DNA of 64,000 nt from Hepsetus odoe (taxonomy: Eukaryota > Chordata > Actinopteri > Characiformes > Hepsetidae), in assembly GCA_017165825.1 (NCBI GenBank), contig CM029384.1:22432781-22496780 (forward strand), given 5' to 3'. Positions 30,265 through 42,769 of the stretch are shown in pieces. The position numbers were made by a program, and so were the translations under genes. The notes beneath the pieces were generated by a model that was not told the origin of the DNA, ran no database searches, and saw nothing but the letters and a program-made list of their open reading frames with translations. How positions within the stretch are numbered: the first letter of the stretch is position 1; the number at the start of each line of letters is the position of its first letter.

Positions 30265-30319
<55 letters not shown>

Positions 30320-30450
30320 TGTGTGAAATTTGTGTGTGTGTGTGTGTGTGTGTGTTCACAAGGGTCAACTAGAAGAGAGGCTGGTCTGCAGTGTTAAATA
30401 GCTCCACTCAGTGAGGAACTCAACAAGGGCAGCAATGACAGCAAGAAGAA

Positions 30451-30503
<53 letters not shown>
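30265..30503. repeat. (CA)n and (GT)n microsatellites
   Basis: (CA)n at 30264-30317 (about 26 units), (GT)n at 30333-30354 and (GT)n at 30453-30503. The first two are inverted with a 15-bp spacer. Confidence 0.95.
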
Positions 30504-30507
<4 letters not shown>

Positions 30508-30634
30508 AGGCTCCAGCATGTGACAGCATCTGATAAAGTCACCCTCTTAATGATTTAGATGATTGACGTTGCCCAGAAGGAGTTGACAGCTCATAAAGGT
30601 CATATTAACTCTGTGTGTGTGGGTGGGGGTGTGT

Positions 30635-30722
30635 GACTTGCCTGCGATGGACTGGCGACCTGTCCAGTGTGTTCCTTCACCCTGGTTAGGACAAGCAGCT
30701 CAGTTAATGGATGGATGGAGGG
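30635..30722 (+). mobile_element. L2-tailed SINE fragment
   Basis: cctgcgatggactggcgacc and tgtccagtgtg are followed by ggttaggacaagcagctcag and an atggatggatgg end. Plus-strand remnant with the middle deleted. Confidence 0.75.
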
Positions 30723-30759
30723 ATAAAAGTACTCTGATGCTGACGGCTAATATGTTATA

Positions 30760-30760
30760 T

Positions 30761-30800
<40 letters not shown>

Positions 30801-31019
30801 ACACTCCAGATTTTCTCTCTTCTCAGGTCTCAGACACACACAAGATTCTCATCACCTGCTTTCCTTCCTCTTTCTTTCTCTTTTCTCTCTCTCTCTCTCT
30901 CTTACTCTCTCTCTCTCTCTCTCTCTTTCATTTATTCACACTCTTAGTTTGCCTGTCAGTCTTGCAACCAGTCAGTTTAAACTGTAAAACCTCACCATTT
31001 CCCCTGACCTTGTCATGCC

Positions 31020-31069
<50 letters not shown>

Positions 31070-31191
31070 ATCTGTCCAATGCCATTAAAGAAAGCCTACA
31101 CAACACTGCTATCACTTGTAAAGCTTTCCCTGCATGAACAGGCTGTCCTATGTCCCCAGTTAAATGGCTCACTCTCTCTCACACACATACA

Positions 31192-31233
<42 letters not shown>

Positions 31234-31234
31234 A
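30760..31234. repeat. Microsatellite cluster (GT, CT, GT, CA)
   Basis: (GT)n at 30762-30797, CT-rich at 30870-30928, (GT)n at 31021-31066, and (CA)n at 31192-31232. Unique DNA of about 100 bp separates each. Confidence 0.95.
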
Positions 31235-31449
31235 TATATTCCCTGGTTTTCATGGCATTTGGATGCGGAAGGAAACGAGCAATCCGGTTAGGAGGTGACT
31301 CAGTGGCCCTAATAATCTCACAGGCAGAGGGTGTCCCAGTCTGTCCCATATTTACAGAGACGGAGACTCTGGTTTTTGGGATTTAAAAGTGTGTGTGGGG
31401 GGAGTGAAATTTGAAAATATAATTTGATGCATTTTTGGCTTTATATGTG

Positions 31450-31590
31450 GGCAGCCATATAGCAACCGGGGAGCAGTGATGGGAACGGTACCTTACTCAA
31501 GAGCACTTCAGGGCAACCTACTGCTCCAGGCTTCAAACCCACGGCCTTCCGATCCTGGGGCCTCGTTCCTAAACACTAGACCACCGCTGA
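31450..31590 (-). mobile_element. CACTTT-family SINE, tail lost
   Basis: Minus strand: head complement ctaaacactagaccaccgct, B-box complement gcttcaaacccacgg, core aacggtaccttactcaag. It is truncated after the body. Confidence 0.85.
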
Positions 31591-32011
31591 AAATGATGTG
31601 AAATGGAGGTCCTGCTTTAATTCGAGGTAAGGGTTTGGGTGATGTCGCCTCTCTGCACCATCTTCGATCGAAGCAATTTTTTCAATTTAACGTTGCCTGT
31701 AATGGACTGTCATCAGCTGCGTGTTCTGACAGCGCACAGCAGAGCAGAACTCACTTAAGCGGTTCTGGTTCAGCCGGTCCAGCTCTCATCTCCTCCATCT
31801 GAAGCTTTTAATTTAAAACCCTGGATCGTTCTGCGGGTGCCTCCACTAAGTGAGTAATTCTAGGCCTCAATCAGCCCTTTACACCCCTGGTTCTCACTGT
31901 GCCACTCTGGGAAGACACTGTAGGAGGGTACTTGGGTGGGAGATCCCTCTTCCTCCTTTATTTTCACTCCTTACCAGATTCCCACCCATTTTTTTTTAAA
32001 GAAAGATTTTT
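31591..32011. other. Unique sequence
   Basis: No gene or repeat recognised. Confidence 0.45.
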
Positions 32012-32215
32012 TTGGCCTAGTGTTTAGGGAGCAGGTTCAAGGTGCAAAGGTAGGACCTGTGGTACCCTCGAGCAAGGTACCGTCCCCATCACTTCTCGTC
32101 GGGGGCTGGACATGACCCCTCGCTGCTGGACGGCGTGTGTATGTGTGGGTTAAATACAGAGGGGGCATTTCGGTGTGCTGTTCACGATGGCAGTCACTTT
32201 CACTTCACTTTACTT
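32012..32215 (+). mobile_element. CACTTT-tailed SINE
   Basis: Head ttggcctagtgtttaggg with a decayed B box, core ctcgagcaaggtaccgtccc, and tail tcactttcacttcacttta. Confidence 0.85.
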
Positions 32216-32606
32216 TGCTCATAGTTATTAATTGGAGTAAACAGGCCAGTTCCCCAATTTGGATTGGATGGATTCCCTTCTTCATCCAGACTTTTCAGAT
32301 GAAAGCTGTGATTTCCAGCAGCGGGAGATGCTTTGTATCTTTCTTTTTGCTTTTTTTTACGCGGCCTGAGAAGGTGGAGCCGGCGGAAGATGCGATTTTA
32401 TTTTTTACGATCCGTGCAGGAATTACCGCCAAGTTCGGCGAGACATCTCAGAAAACCAACAGCTCGTCCAGCTGTGAGAGAGACGGACAGACGGAGGGAG
32501 AGAGAGTCTGTACAGCTAAGGGTGAATAATAATCATCCGTCCTATCCAATCCATCCTAATTAGTCTTAATTGGTGTCCAATCCGAGACAGCAGAAGAAGT
32601 GAGTCA

Positions 32607-32791
32607 TTGTGAAAGTGACTATTTTGTCACTGTGAAGCACAGCACGCAGTGAGCCGCAACGAAATTCAACCGCAGCCATATCCAGCATCCGGGGAGCAGT
32701 GATGGGGATGGTACCTTGCTCAAGGCTACCCTCTGGTCTGGGATTTGAACCCACGACCTTCCGATCCTGGAGCCGACTCCCTAACCACTAG
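32607..32791 (-). mobile_element. CACTTT-tailed SINE
   Basis: Tail complement tgaaagtgactattttgtca, core gatggtaccttgctcaagg, B-box complement gatttgaacccacgacc, and head complement ctccctaaccactag. Confidence 0.9.
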
Positions 32792-34239
32792 AAAGCAGCT
32801 GCTCCAGGCAGAAGGGGAATGCAAACTAATAAAACTCCTCTTTAGTTGTTTAACACCCAAATATTATATCAAAATTTGTCGTTTTTTAAAAGGACCGCTG
32901 GCTTCGCTGGACATTATTAGGAAATTTGTGTTTGTTCGGGAGCTGCTTAAAATAAAATCATCACCACTTCATACATTTGCATCACATCCTTACAGGCTGG
33001 ACACTCATAATAGCACCTCCGCGCCAGTCCACCTCGGACATATTTCAACGTTTTCGTTATTAGCATGTGCGTGCATATGTTTGTGCGCCCCCTTGAAGAA
33101 ATTCCAAGGAGAGTGAGGTCTTCCCGATGACTTGATTTGTGCACTTTTTCTTGCAGGAAACATCTCTGGCTGGTTGTCGTATCACTTGTTTTGAATAATA
33201 TTAAGAACATCTTGAATTTTAACATGAGAAGAGCCGAAAAACCTTTGGTGTGTGTTGCAAACATCGCTTCAGAAAGTCCTGGGCTAAAAAAACAACCCAA
33301 AAAACCCCAACACACTCAGTCTTTTGTGGCTTCAAAGCAGCTTTCTCTCTCTCCGCTTTTTCCTATGGTGTGTGTGTGTGTGTGTGTGTGCGTGTGCAAG
33401 AGTGTCTGCCGATTCTGTGTCCGCTCCCTTCACAGAGGCAGAAGGTGGCTTCCTGTAGCCGAGGGTGATAAACATTGGCCTAATTAAAAGGCTCTTTGAT
33501 AGCTCTCTTCTCTCTTTTTAATTCCCCCCTTCTCAATTAAACCCGTCATTTACACACCTTTCCCGCAGGCCAGCTCTCCCAAAACGCAGCTACAAACAAA
33601 CAAAGAGCGAGAGAAAGAAAGAGAGAGAAAGAGACTGAAGTATAATCCTCTGAACCAGTGCAGAATGTATCATGGCCGTCTAAACAGAACTTTTTTTTGT
33701 GAAAAGCTTCTAACGAATGGCGCGATTGGCCGTCCGAACTGGTGCGAAACCCATCCATCTGTCCATATATCCATCCTTCCATCCATCCATCAACCCATCC
33801 ATTATCGAAACTGTCTATCCTGGTAAAGCTGAGGCCACGATTGTTCTTCCCTTTCCTGTCTTTTTCCGTTCTCATCTCCATTCTCCTCCAAACCGCAGGC
33901 CTGTGTTACGGTCCCTCTGCAGACCCGCGTGTCTTAATTGGATCTAATTGGTGCAATTATGTTGAAAGTGGAGCGCTGGAATTTATTGAGCTACTAATCT
34001 TCTGTAATGAAGTAGTAATGGATGCTGTTATCTGTGAGGTCCCAGAAAACCAGATCTTACTCTGGTTGATCTTCCAGGTACCACAGCACAGCAAAAGGAG
34101 AAGCTTTGCCTAAACATCTGTGGGTGGATGGGGTTCCTTTTTGGGATGTTGACTCCAAAGGAGTGTGTTTGTTCTCTCCAGGCTTGACGAGAACATGTTA
34201 AAGGAGGTTGACATCTAACTTCTGATCTTCTCCCTGGCT
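32792..34239. other. Unique sequence with a (GT)n
   Basis: (GT)n at 33368-33390. A (TCCA)n-like run at 33755-33805 may be a relic of an L2-tailed SINE 3' end. No gene recognised. Confidence 0.4.
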
Positions 34240-35190
34240 GCCTCTATTCCTCAGTCCTGGCAAACCAGATCTCTACCCGTCATCTCCATCTTTCTTTTTC
34301 CATATCTTCATCGCTGACCCTCAATCTCTATCTGTAACCTTATATTATCATCTCTTTATCTCCATATCCCTCTCTATACTCTTATTCCCTCCATCTTCAT
34401 CTCATGATCTCTAGATCTTCATCTCTATCCCTCTTCACAATCTTATTCCCTCCATCGCTATCACTTTATCTCCATCTCTCAATCTCTTCCCCTATATGTC
34501 CATCCGTATCTCTGTATCTCTAAATGATAATTTCTATCATGCTATGTTTTCATCTGTATCCGTTTGTTTCTCATATTTCTGCCTCTCTTCACCCTCAAAC
34601 ACCCGTCATCCCTACATCTTCACCTCCATCCCTCTATCTCCACATCTTTATTTCAGTCTCTCTATCTATTTACCTCTAGCTCTCTCCCATCTCTCTACTT
34701 CAGGATCTCAATTTTCCCATTTCTATTTTTACTTCTCTATACTTCCATCTCTTCCTTTATATCTCCATTCCTCCACCTCTAACTCCACATTTCCATTTTT
34801 ATCCCTTTCTCTCTGTCTCTACATCTGCATCTTCTTAGCTGTCGCTCAGTCTCTGTCTCTGTCCTATCTCCAGCCCCATATCTCCTTCATATCCCCATAT
34901 CAATCCCTCCATCTCTGCTCTCTACTGGAGATAGAGACGGACACATCCAGATGTTTCAGTCACATCTGGACTGTCACGATGACCTTGTTTACCAGCAAAG
35001 TTATGCAACCACCCACACCATTATATCAGTTCCTCCATCTCTACACTTTTAGTTCATCCCATCCACTCCCCTGTCCTCTCTCTCTTTTCTTGCACTCTCT
35101 TTCTCTTTCTCGCATATCTCTTCCAGCCATTTCCCCCTCGGGATCCTATACATTAATTATGCATTCTAATCTGGATATTAATTCTCCATG
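34240..35190 (+). repeat. Long degenerate polypyrimidine tract
   Basis: About 950 bp of the plus strand is built on catctctat, ctccatctct and cctctatctc words, interrupted at about 34925-35010 by ordinary sequence. The 231-residue frame over it is Ser/Leu/His-rich low complexity. Confidence 0.75.
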
Positions 35191-35255
35191 ATCTCACATC
35201 TTCACTTCATGCACCCTACTTTTACTAACTTGCACATGCACGTGGGTGCATGCGC

Positions 35256-35412
35256 ACGCACACACACACACACACACACACTCACTAGTACTCACTCCTC
35301 AGCCCCTTTTTCATTCATTCATTAATTCATATATATATATAATATACTTACTGCCCCCCCCTCTCTCTCTCTCTCTCTCACTCACACACACACACACACA
35401 CACACACACATG
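35256..35412. repeat. (CA)n, (TA)n and (CT)n microsatellites
   Basis: (CA)n at 35258-35281, atatat at 35330-35341, (CT)n at 35358-35379 and (CA)n at 35383-35410. Confidence 0.95.
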
Positions 35413-35619
35413 CTCACATTGACAGATTCCATTAGGATCCCTCTCACGCTCCCGCACTCCCCTGTCATGGAGGACCCTCACAGGAATATTCATTTATTGT
35501 AACGTTAACGATATTCCCTCGTTTCTTCTCTCTAACTGCCCTCCACCTGCCCTTCAGCGGTGTGTGTCCTGCTTAATGCACTAACTATCGCAATTAGCCT
35601 GCAAAGTGCACTTCTGCAG

Positions 35620-35670
35620 ATTGTGTGTGTGTGTGTCTGTGTGTGTGTGTCTGTGTGTGTGTGTGTGGAC
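35620..35670. repeat. Interrupted (GT)n
   Basis: GT units with three ct interruptions. Confidence 0.95.
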
Positions 35671-35935
35671 AGGAGCACATATTCTCACTGGCTATCGTAT
35701 GCTAATTGCAGCATGCATATTAAATGTCTCTTTTAAGGATGAGGGATCTTTCAACATCAAGAGACTTTTGAAAGTCTTGGGGAAAGTGGATTTTTTTTTT
35801 TTATCCTCACTTGTTTTCTAGTATCTGGTTGGGACTGTCGTTTATCTGCTGATGCCAAAGAGAGGGAGATATGGAGAGACAGACATTTCTGTCTCTTCCT
35901 TTCTTCTCTCTTTTTTTCTGTTCCCTCCCTGGAAA

Positions 35936-35936
35936 A

Positions 35937-35976
<40 letters not shown>

Positions 35977-36009
35977 GAGAGAGACGGAGACAAAGATACG
36001 TGTGTCTAA

Positions 36010-36045
<36 letters not shown>
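35936..36045. repeat. (GA)n followed by inverted (CT)n
   Basis: (GA)n at 35939-35972 and (CT)n at 36013-36043. The runs can pair across a 40-bp loop. Confidence 0.95.
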
Positions 36046-36048
<3 letters not shown>

Positions 36049-36409
36049 CCTCCTTCACTTTCTCCGATTCTCTCCCTCTTTCCCAGATTTGCCATGCAGA
36101 CAGTTTGGGATGAAGCCAGTCAGGATGTTTGAGTCTCAAATGGACACGGTGATGGAAGGATGGAGGAGGAGGAAAAGAAGCAGCTCCAGGCGTGAAAAAA
36201 AAGGTTGGAGCAACTTCAGAAAAGCAGGCAAGTCGTACAGAGCTGCACGTGTTGCATCTCTGTTTGAGTAAACGTTCAATTAATCTGCTCTGTGATATCG
36301 GCGTGTGCTCCCAGCCATGAAATATACATGAAATGATCCTTCAGACAGTGGCTTGTTTAAGCATTCTTTTCATCCCATACCCCAGGGAGGGGTGTCAGAT
36401 TGAAACGCA

Positions 36410-36441
36410 GTGTGTGTGAGTGTGTGTGTGTGTGTGTGTGT
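36410..36441. repeat. (GT)n microsatellite
   Basis: About 14 GT units with one interruption (tgagtg). Confidence 0.95.
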
Positions 36442-36786
36442 TCATCATTTCTTGTGTCTTGCAGACCTCTGTGTAAAACTCTCTCTGGGACGGACCGTTG
36501 GCCCAGGCCTGTTTGGGATTCAAACACACGTGCACAAACACGCACTCTGTCCAAAACACGTCTGCTAAACACGATTTCGCTTCGGTCTCCACACTCACGC
36601 GAGTCCACCTGCTCGATCATTTGGACGTCGTTTACTCGAGTGGAAAAACAGATGCTTTTGTCTCCGGTAGACGAATGGCACTGATCTCTTCATTGAGAAC
36701 GAATGGAAAATGTCTCAAGTGTGAAGGTAAAGAACGTCTCCTTTGAAGGACACTTCTAGTTGCTGTTTGTGCACAGAGCGAACCAA

Positions 36787-36982
36787 AAGTGAAAGTGACT
36801 GTCATCGTGAGACACGGCAGAGTGAATCGGCGAAATGCAACCTCTGCTTTTCTCCCACGTCTGAGGAGCAGTGATGGGGATGGTACCTTCTTGAAGGACA
36901 CCTCAGGGCAACCTACTGGTCTGGGATTCAAACCCATGACCTTCTGATCCTGAGGAACTCCCTAAACACTAGGCTGCCGCTG
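36787..36982 (-). mobile_element. CACTTT-tailed SINE, near full length
   Basis: Tail complement aaaagtgaaagtgactgtca, core gatggtaccttcttgaagg, B-box complement ggattcaaacccatgacc, and head complement cctaaacactaggctgccgc. Confidence 0.9.
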
Positions 36983-37310
36983 TTAAAAACTACTTAAGAA
37001 ACAAAGTATTACTAAAATATTACAGATTTTCTGTCCTGGACAGGAAGTACAGATATTTGGGTTAAAATGTCAGGAGTAAAAAATAAATATATCAAATATA
37101 TAGACCTGAAAACTGCAGTTCTTTTTGCACAATTTGAGGCCTGTTTGTGATGTTCAGGGCTGTTATAAATCACAGTTGATGATTATAATAAACAGAAATA
37201 TCATTTGTAGGATGCATATTATTGTTGCTAAGCAACCATGGAGCACATAAGTGGCTCAGTTGGTGTAAACGGTACATAACGCTCCCATCCCGGTCAAGAC
37301 CAGGAGTTGG
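36983..37310. other. AT-rich unique sequence
   Basis: No gene recognised. An A-box-like word gtggctcagttggtg at 37251-37265 has no B box downstream. Confidence 0.45.
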
Positions 37311-37524
37311 GGCGGAGGTGGTCTAGGGTTTAGGGTCTAGGCCCCAAGACCGGAAGGCTGTGGGTCTGAATCCCGGACCTGCAGGTTGCCCTGAGGTGTC
37401 CTTGAGCAAAGTACTGTCACGATCGCTGCTCCCCGGGTGCTGGATATAGCTGCTACCTACCGTGCGGTGTACAGGGGATGCATTTCGTTGTGTTTCACGA
37501 TGACGAATCGTCGCTTTCGCTTAA
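37311..37524 (+). mobile_element. CACTTT-family SINE with mutated tail
   Basis: Head gcggaggtggtctagggttt, B-box-like gggtctgaatccc and core cttgagcaaagtactgtcac. The tail is decayed to cgtcgctttcgctta. Confidence 0.85.
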
Positions 37525-39284
37525 CGTCCTCAGAACAGGATGAACCAAAGAAACATTGTATGTTCCTTCCCCCAACTGGTCCACACACTCCCTCAGCATT
37601 CATCAGGCGATCATCTCTTCGTCATTAGCCAATACTGGGCTGTGTTCCAACATTGATGGGTGTGTGGGAGACTGTCTTTACTCACACACCCCCAGGATGG
37701 TTGTGCCGCTTGTCTCAGGTGTCTCAGGTGGTAGATATCCTCACAAGAACATTTGGAGGTTATAAAAAAGGGGAATGGAGTTTCTGTAAATAATAATTTA
37801 TCATTTAATTTAAAAAGCTTTACTCCTTAAATACCTTTATTTATACCTTCCTTACATCTGAATGCAGCTCAGCGCTTTACAGGGATTGAAAATGGGGAAT
37901 TAAACATGCTATGAAAAATGGAGACAGATAGAGGTCATAATAAACAAAAACAAAATTAGAAAAACAATTAAAAAAAAAAACGAAAAGCTACGGTGAACAA
38001 AAAGCACGTTTTCAATGCTAGAATAAAAGGACAAAAAAAGACAAAAATATATAGATCGATAGATAGATGGATAATATGCATTTACAGAATTGAAGTGGGA
38101 CCCACCTTTGACCCCCTCCAAAGTCTCTTCCCCAAAAAAGAAAGATTAAAGGTCCATCACAAATGAGAAACTCGGAGATCAAAATCTTTATTGACATTTT
38201 CACCCATGAGGACCCTTTCAGTTTGGGTTCTCATATTTACACCGTGATTATTGAACTTACACCTTCTCTTTTTCTGAAAGTTTCACTGGTAGCTTCCAGT
38301 TCACTGTACACTCCAGGCAGGATGGATGGTTGCCCAAGCCTAACATAAAGATATCCTATGGACAAGGGGACGGAGAAATGTCTTCTCTCTCAATGCATCG
38401 TTTAATGTAGCTCTCTAGAGAGGGTACTGAGCCCCCAGGGGGATGGACAGAAGTACATAAGTTACCCAGTGACTGTAAACCGGGGAATATTTTTGATCCA
38501 TTTGACTGAAGTGGAGTTAAAAATTGTGGGAAATGTGAGACTTGGCTTTTGGAGATTGGAGATTTTGAGTTGTCCAGTCTTCACTCCTCAATTCAGCCTC
38601 ATTTTCCTGCTTCAAGACACACCCCCTAGGATTGAGGATTATACATGCTAGCATCAGGAAGTAGAACCAAAAAGCCAACCCAAACCATATTTTTTTTAAT
38701 GTTTGATAGTTCCAGCTAGTTCTAGTTCTCCATTTTAGGATGGAGTTTCAGATGGTTTGTGAGTTTGCTTGGCTTAACGGGAGGAGCGATTGTTGAATAA
38801 ATCCCAAAATTGAGCTGAGGTCGAAAAGACTCATTGGCTAAGACATGTCCTGGATGGCTGATGTCCAGAACATCAAATCCTTTAAACCCTTGGTTCAGCT
38901 CCTCTGTTAAAGCTAGTTTTGGTGTGTGCCATATGGAGAGGAACCATAAAACTGTTCTGAACACCACCCCTCCAGACTGAGACCCCTGCTCTAGAGGGAC
39001 TTTAGAGAGATCTTTACGAGACAGGCATTTTTGAGAGACTGGGATTCTTCTTCAAACTGATTTAAGCGCATTGGTTGAACAGAATGTGTCCAAGAACGAG
39101 ATATCGACCCGTTCTGATGATGCATAAGGACGTGGACTGGAAATGTGTTTAAACCTGAGACATGTTTATTAGTTTGATGGAGGAGGAAGGATGAAAACAT
39201 CTCAAGAACTCCAGCCATCCATCATGATCAGTCATGGAGTCCAGGAGAAGAACATATGGATGAAGACGTTACCAGCTTAGCAGC
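37525..39284. other. Unique sequence
   Basis: About 1.7 kb, AT-rich at 37770-38060 with a (GATA)-like run at about 38050-38070. No gene or mobile element recognised. Confidence 0.4.
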
Positions 39285-39560
39285 AGAGTGCAAGAAGAAG
39301 AATAAGAAGTAGAAGAAAATGGAAGTATTGGGAGAACAAGAGGAGGAGGAAAGAATAAATAAAAAAAGGAAGAAGAAAAACTGAAGAGAAGAAATAAAGA
39401 AATAAAGGAAAGAAAAGAAGAAAAAGAATGATTAAAAGAAGAAAATAGTGAGAATAAGAGATGATATCAAGTATAAGAAGAAGTAAAAAAAAGAAGAAAA
39501 GAACTATAGGAGCCAGAAAAATAAGGGTAGAATAAGACGGAGGAGGACGGGAAGAGTCAC
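39285..39560. repeat. Purine-rich (AAG)-type tract
   Basis: agaagaag, aagaaaag and gaagaat variants over about 270 bp. Confidence 0.75.
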
Positions 39561-40544
39561 CCGGGCTGCCACACTTTTTTTTATGCCTGGCACTCGTCCC
39601 GCTGGCTCTTCCGTCCAACTCTAAACGTCCACAGGGCGGTTTGTCTTTTCATACTCGTCCTTATGAAGTGTTTGATACGGCCCTGTATGTTTCTGCAGGA
39701 TCTGAAAGGATATGATTGAAGGAATGGATCGTCTGCAGGAACACTAAGGTAACCAGACTTGTGTCCTCACGCCTGATTTGTCCAGTTTCGGTAATGTAGG
39801 TCATTTGGAACATGCTTCTATTTTTATCTTTCCCCATCTGCATCTTTTCAAGCATCCGGACAGTTCCGTCTCATTTGCTGGACGCTTGTCCAACCTGTCG
39901 ATTCACTTCATGCTCAAACCAGGCAGCTAAGATGGACAACGATCTGGAGACTGGGGAGGCCCAGACATTCTTCTGAAACCTTTTTTGCTTTTCTTTGGAC
40001 GGGAAATGGTCCCTCTGGCACGGATTTGAAGACCGCTTATCCTGTTCAATGGAATTTGCAAACCAGAATGAATTGCGTAGCTCCTATTTTTTATTTATTG
40101 TCTGAATTAAAGGAATGGTGGTCCAAGATCTTCCTCCCCAAAACCCCGAGATGGTCAGTGATCCAAGTTTCACTGCAGGAACAACACATTCCGTGCTCCA
40201 CATTTCCTCCATCTGTCACCCCGCATCAACCCTTCACTTCCCCTAGATCACTGAAATGGACCTGCTCCCAGTCCTGAGCACTCCAGCGTTTGTGTTTTTG
40301 GTCCACAGTCGTCCATTTTTATTTTATCCACAAGGTGCAGGTTTCCTGGTAGCAATTCGGACATTAGTAAAAACAAATTTCATCACAAAGTGGACGTCAG
40401 TCAGACGGACCGCGTTCGTCTTCAAAACCCACCGTTTGAGCCTTTTGGATGAATGACGTGTTACAAGCTTTAGATTCAAAAGCACAAAACATTGGAGCAT
40501 TTAAAACATTTTAATCTAAAAAAACATGAATATTGGTTCACAAA
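39561..40544. other. Unique sequence
   Basis: No gene or repeat recognised. Confidence 0.45.
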
Positions 40545-40693
40545 GTGAACCACAGCAAAATGCATCCTCTGTGTTTAACCCACACATACCCGGGGAGCAG
40601 TGATGGGGACGGTACCTTGCTCAAGGGCACCTCATAAAACCTGACCTGGGATTCAAACCCACGACCTAGTCCATAACCACCAGGCCAATGCTG
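40545..40693 (-). mobile_element. CACTTT-family SINE
   Basis: Body complement gaaccacagcaaaatgcatc, core gacggtaccttgctcaaggg, B-box complement ggattcaaacccacgacc, and head complement ccataaccaccaggccaatg. Confidence 0.85.
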
Positions 40694-42162
40694 CGACTAA
40701 AGTCCAAGACTTCTGGCCTATTTGAGGTCCGAGAGTTCAGGCCCAAGTCTGAGAAGGTTCTCAGCTATTTGTGATCAGCGGTGACGTGCTCAGTTCAGGT
40801 AAGAAGATGCATCTCCATGAGCAGGACTGCTAACCATTAGGCTGGAGGACAGGTTTACTTCCTCTGTGGACCAAGCATTTAACCTGAATCTGGGACTTCG
40901 TGAAATGGTAGCAGTAGGTCTGTTTGGGCGTTTGACACCAGTGAGCCCGACTCCAGCCTTTTCAGCGATGGTTGCACTCCATCAGGTTGATCCCATCAAG
41001 ACAAAGTGAAGATAATCTGGGCCGAATGGAACACACTGGCCTTGCGAAAGCACCAAAGCCCTTTCCAGCCCTTTGATTCCCCCGGACTGGAGATGTGCAA
41101 CAGTGCCTCACTTAACACCATGACCTTTTTCTTTTTTTATCTGGAAGTGGCTAAACTGTTAAACTGTGGCCTGGGAGCTATTAGGAACTGAAAGCAACAG
41201 GGAGAACATCCCTTTTATCTGAGGAGACCAGAAAGAAGGGTGTGGAGGAAAAAGTGAGCAGGGATGAGAGATTGAGACGTATTAGTTACACTAGCTTCCT
41301 CCCCATTCTCTCCAACAGTCAGCGATCGTGGTCAGATTTAAGGGCGGACGCATGTATTCGTGCAGACCAAAGACGTCTAGTCGTACTTTAGATGTATAGT
41401 TCTTGAAAATTCCCAAGATTTTCAGAGGAGGAATTGACGCTGGTGAACTTCTCACCTTCAGCAGAGCTTCTCATCAGATAACAGAGCCTTAAAAGGCATG
41501 GAAACATGGCTTTGTCTGCTTGAATGCGTGTCCCTCAAATAACCTCGTAAGTCCAGTTCAATGCAAAGCTGCACGGTTTGGAATCAACCAGTTTCATTTA
41601 TGCGAATCTCCTTCCTTAACATGACGGCTAATCTCTCTTTGCACCGTTCCGACGTTCCCAGATGACTGACTGATGCCTTTTTGCATCACTTCCTCTGTGC
41701 CAGTGTAATCTCCCGTTTGCGCTATCTTAATCTAGATTATATAATTCAGCCTTTCTTCTGAAATCGGGGTCCTCCGCAGGGTTTATTATGCTCAATAATG
41801 CTTTGTTTGAATGGCATCCAGCTGAAGTCTGCAACGGAGAATATTGGGAGTCAAGAGTTCACACAGGATGGGATTCACTTCTAGTGGGTATTTGGACCTT
41901 TTTAGACACGAGCGTTTCCCTAAATAATCCCTGTCCTCACTTTAATCTCCTTGCTATCATGGCGAGGCTGCAGATTACAGAATCGTCCTTGGTTTCCACT
42001 CTGATGATATTCGTGTTACATAAAGAAGAGGCACAGAAGAAGACAAAGGAGCCAAAAAAATAATAATTCCCCAAATCCTGCGCATTTCCTCGTCAGAGCT
42101 CAGGCTGGCAGACGTGACTGTTAAAGGTTTGCATTTTTATTTTAAGTTTCCCAGGATCTGAA
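40694..42162. other. Unique sequence
   Basis: About 1.5 kb with no gene, RNA gene or mobile element recognised. Confidence 0.4.
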
Positions 42163-42362
42163 GGGAAGGTCATGGGTTCAACCTTGCACCAGCAGGTTGG
42201 CCTGAGGTGCTCTCGAGCAAGGTACCGTCCCCATCAAGGCTCCCCGGACACTGGATATGCCTGCTCACTGCTGCATGGTGCGTGTGGGCTATGGAGGCAT
42301 TTCGTTGTGGCTCACTGTTTCACAATGACAACAGTCACTTTCACTTCACTTTCACTTTTCCT
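42163..42362 (+). mobile_element. CACTTT-tailed SINE, head truncated
   Basis: Begins gaaggtcatgggttcaacc. The core is ctcgagcaaggtaccgtccc and the tail is tcactttcacttcactttca. Confidence 0.85.
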
Positions 42363-42769
42363 CTTTACTTTAGACAGATATTTTTATCTTCCACCTTCCC
42401 GACATCGAGACCATTTCAGCGTAAATGGACTAAAACACAGAAAAGACGTCCCTCTGTGTGTCCATCAGTGCAGGACAGAGTGAAGGAGACGTGAGAGAGA
42501 GGACAGGGAGAGTGGACGCTGGAGTTCAGGCGTGTGCTGAGCGTGATGTCCGTGACGGGAGGACTAGCAGAGACGGAAAGTGAAGCAGTGAAGTTAATGT
42601 TCATTATTTTCAGTAGATTGTTCTTATTGGAGATGGAGGCATGAATAATCGGAATCATATTAATATGGAGCGAGATTCAGTTCACTTCTTGTGCAGACAC
42701 CAGACATGTCCTCCAAAGGAGACACTTTCTATGTTTAAACGTACATCTACTTCAGCTTAAGCAAGAACT
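42363..42769. other. Unique sequence
   Basis: No gene or repeat recognised. Confidence 0.4.

Noticed and set aside
30617..31291. 224-codon plus-strand open frame
   Set aside because: Passes through several GT, CT and CA microsatellites (CVCVCV, SLSLSL, HTHTHT); an artefact of repeats without stops.
34496..35191. 231-codon plus-strand open frame
   Set aside because: Low-complexity Ser/Leu/His/Tyr translation of the degenerate pyrimidine tract.
37251..37265. A-box-like gtggctcagttggtg
   Set aside because: No B box at proper distance; a separate SINE begins only 45 bp later.
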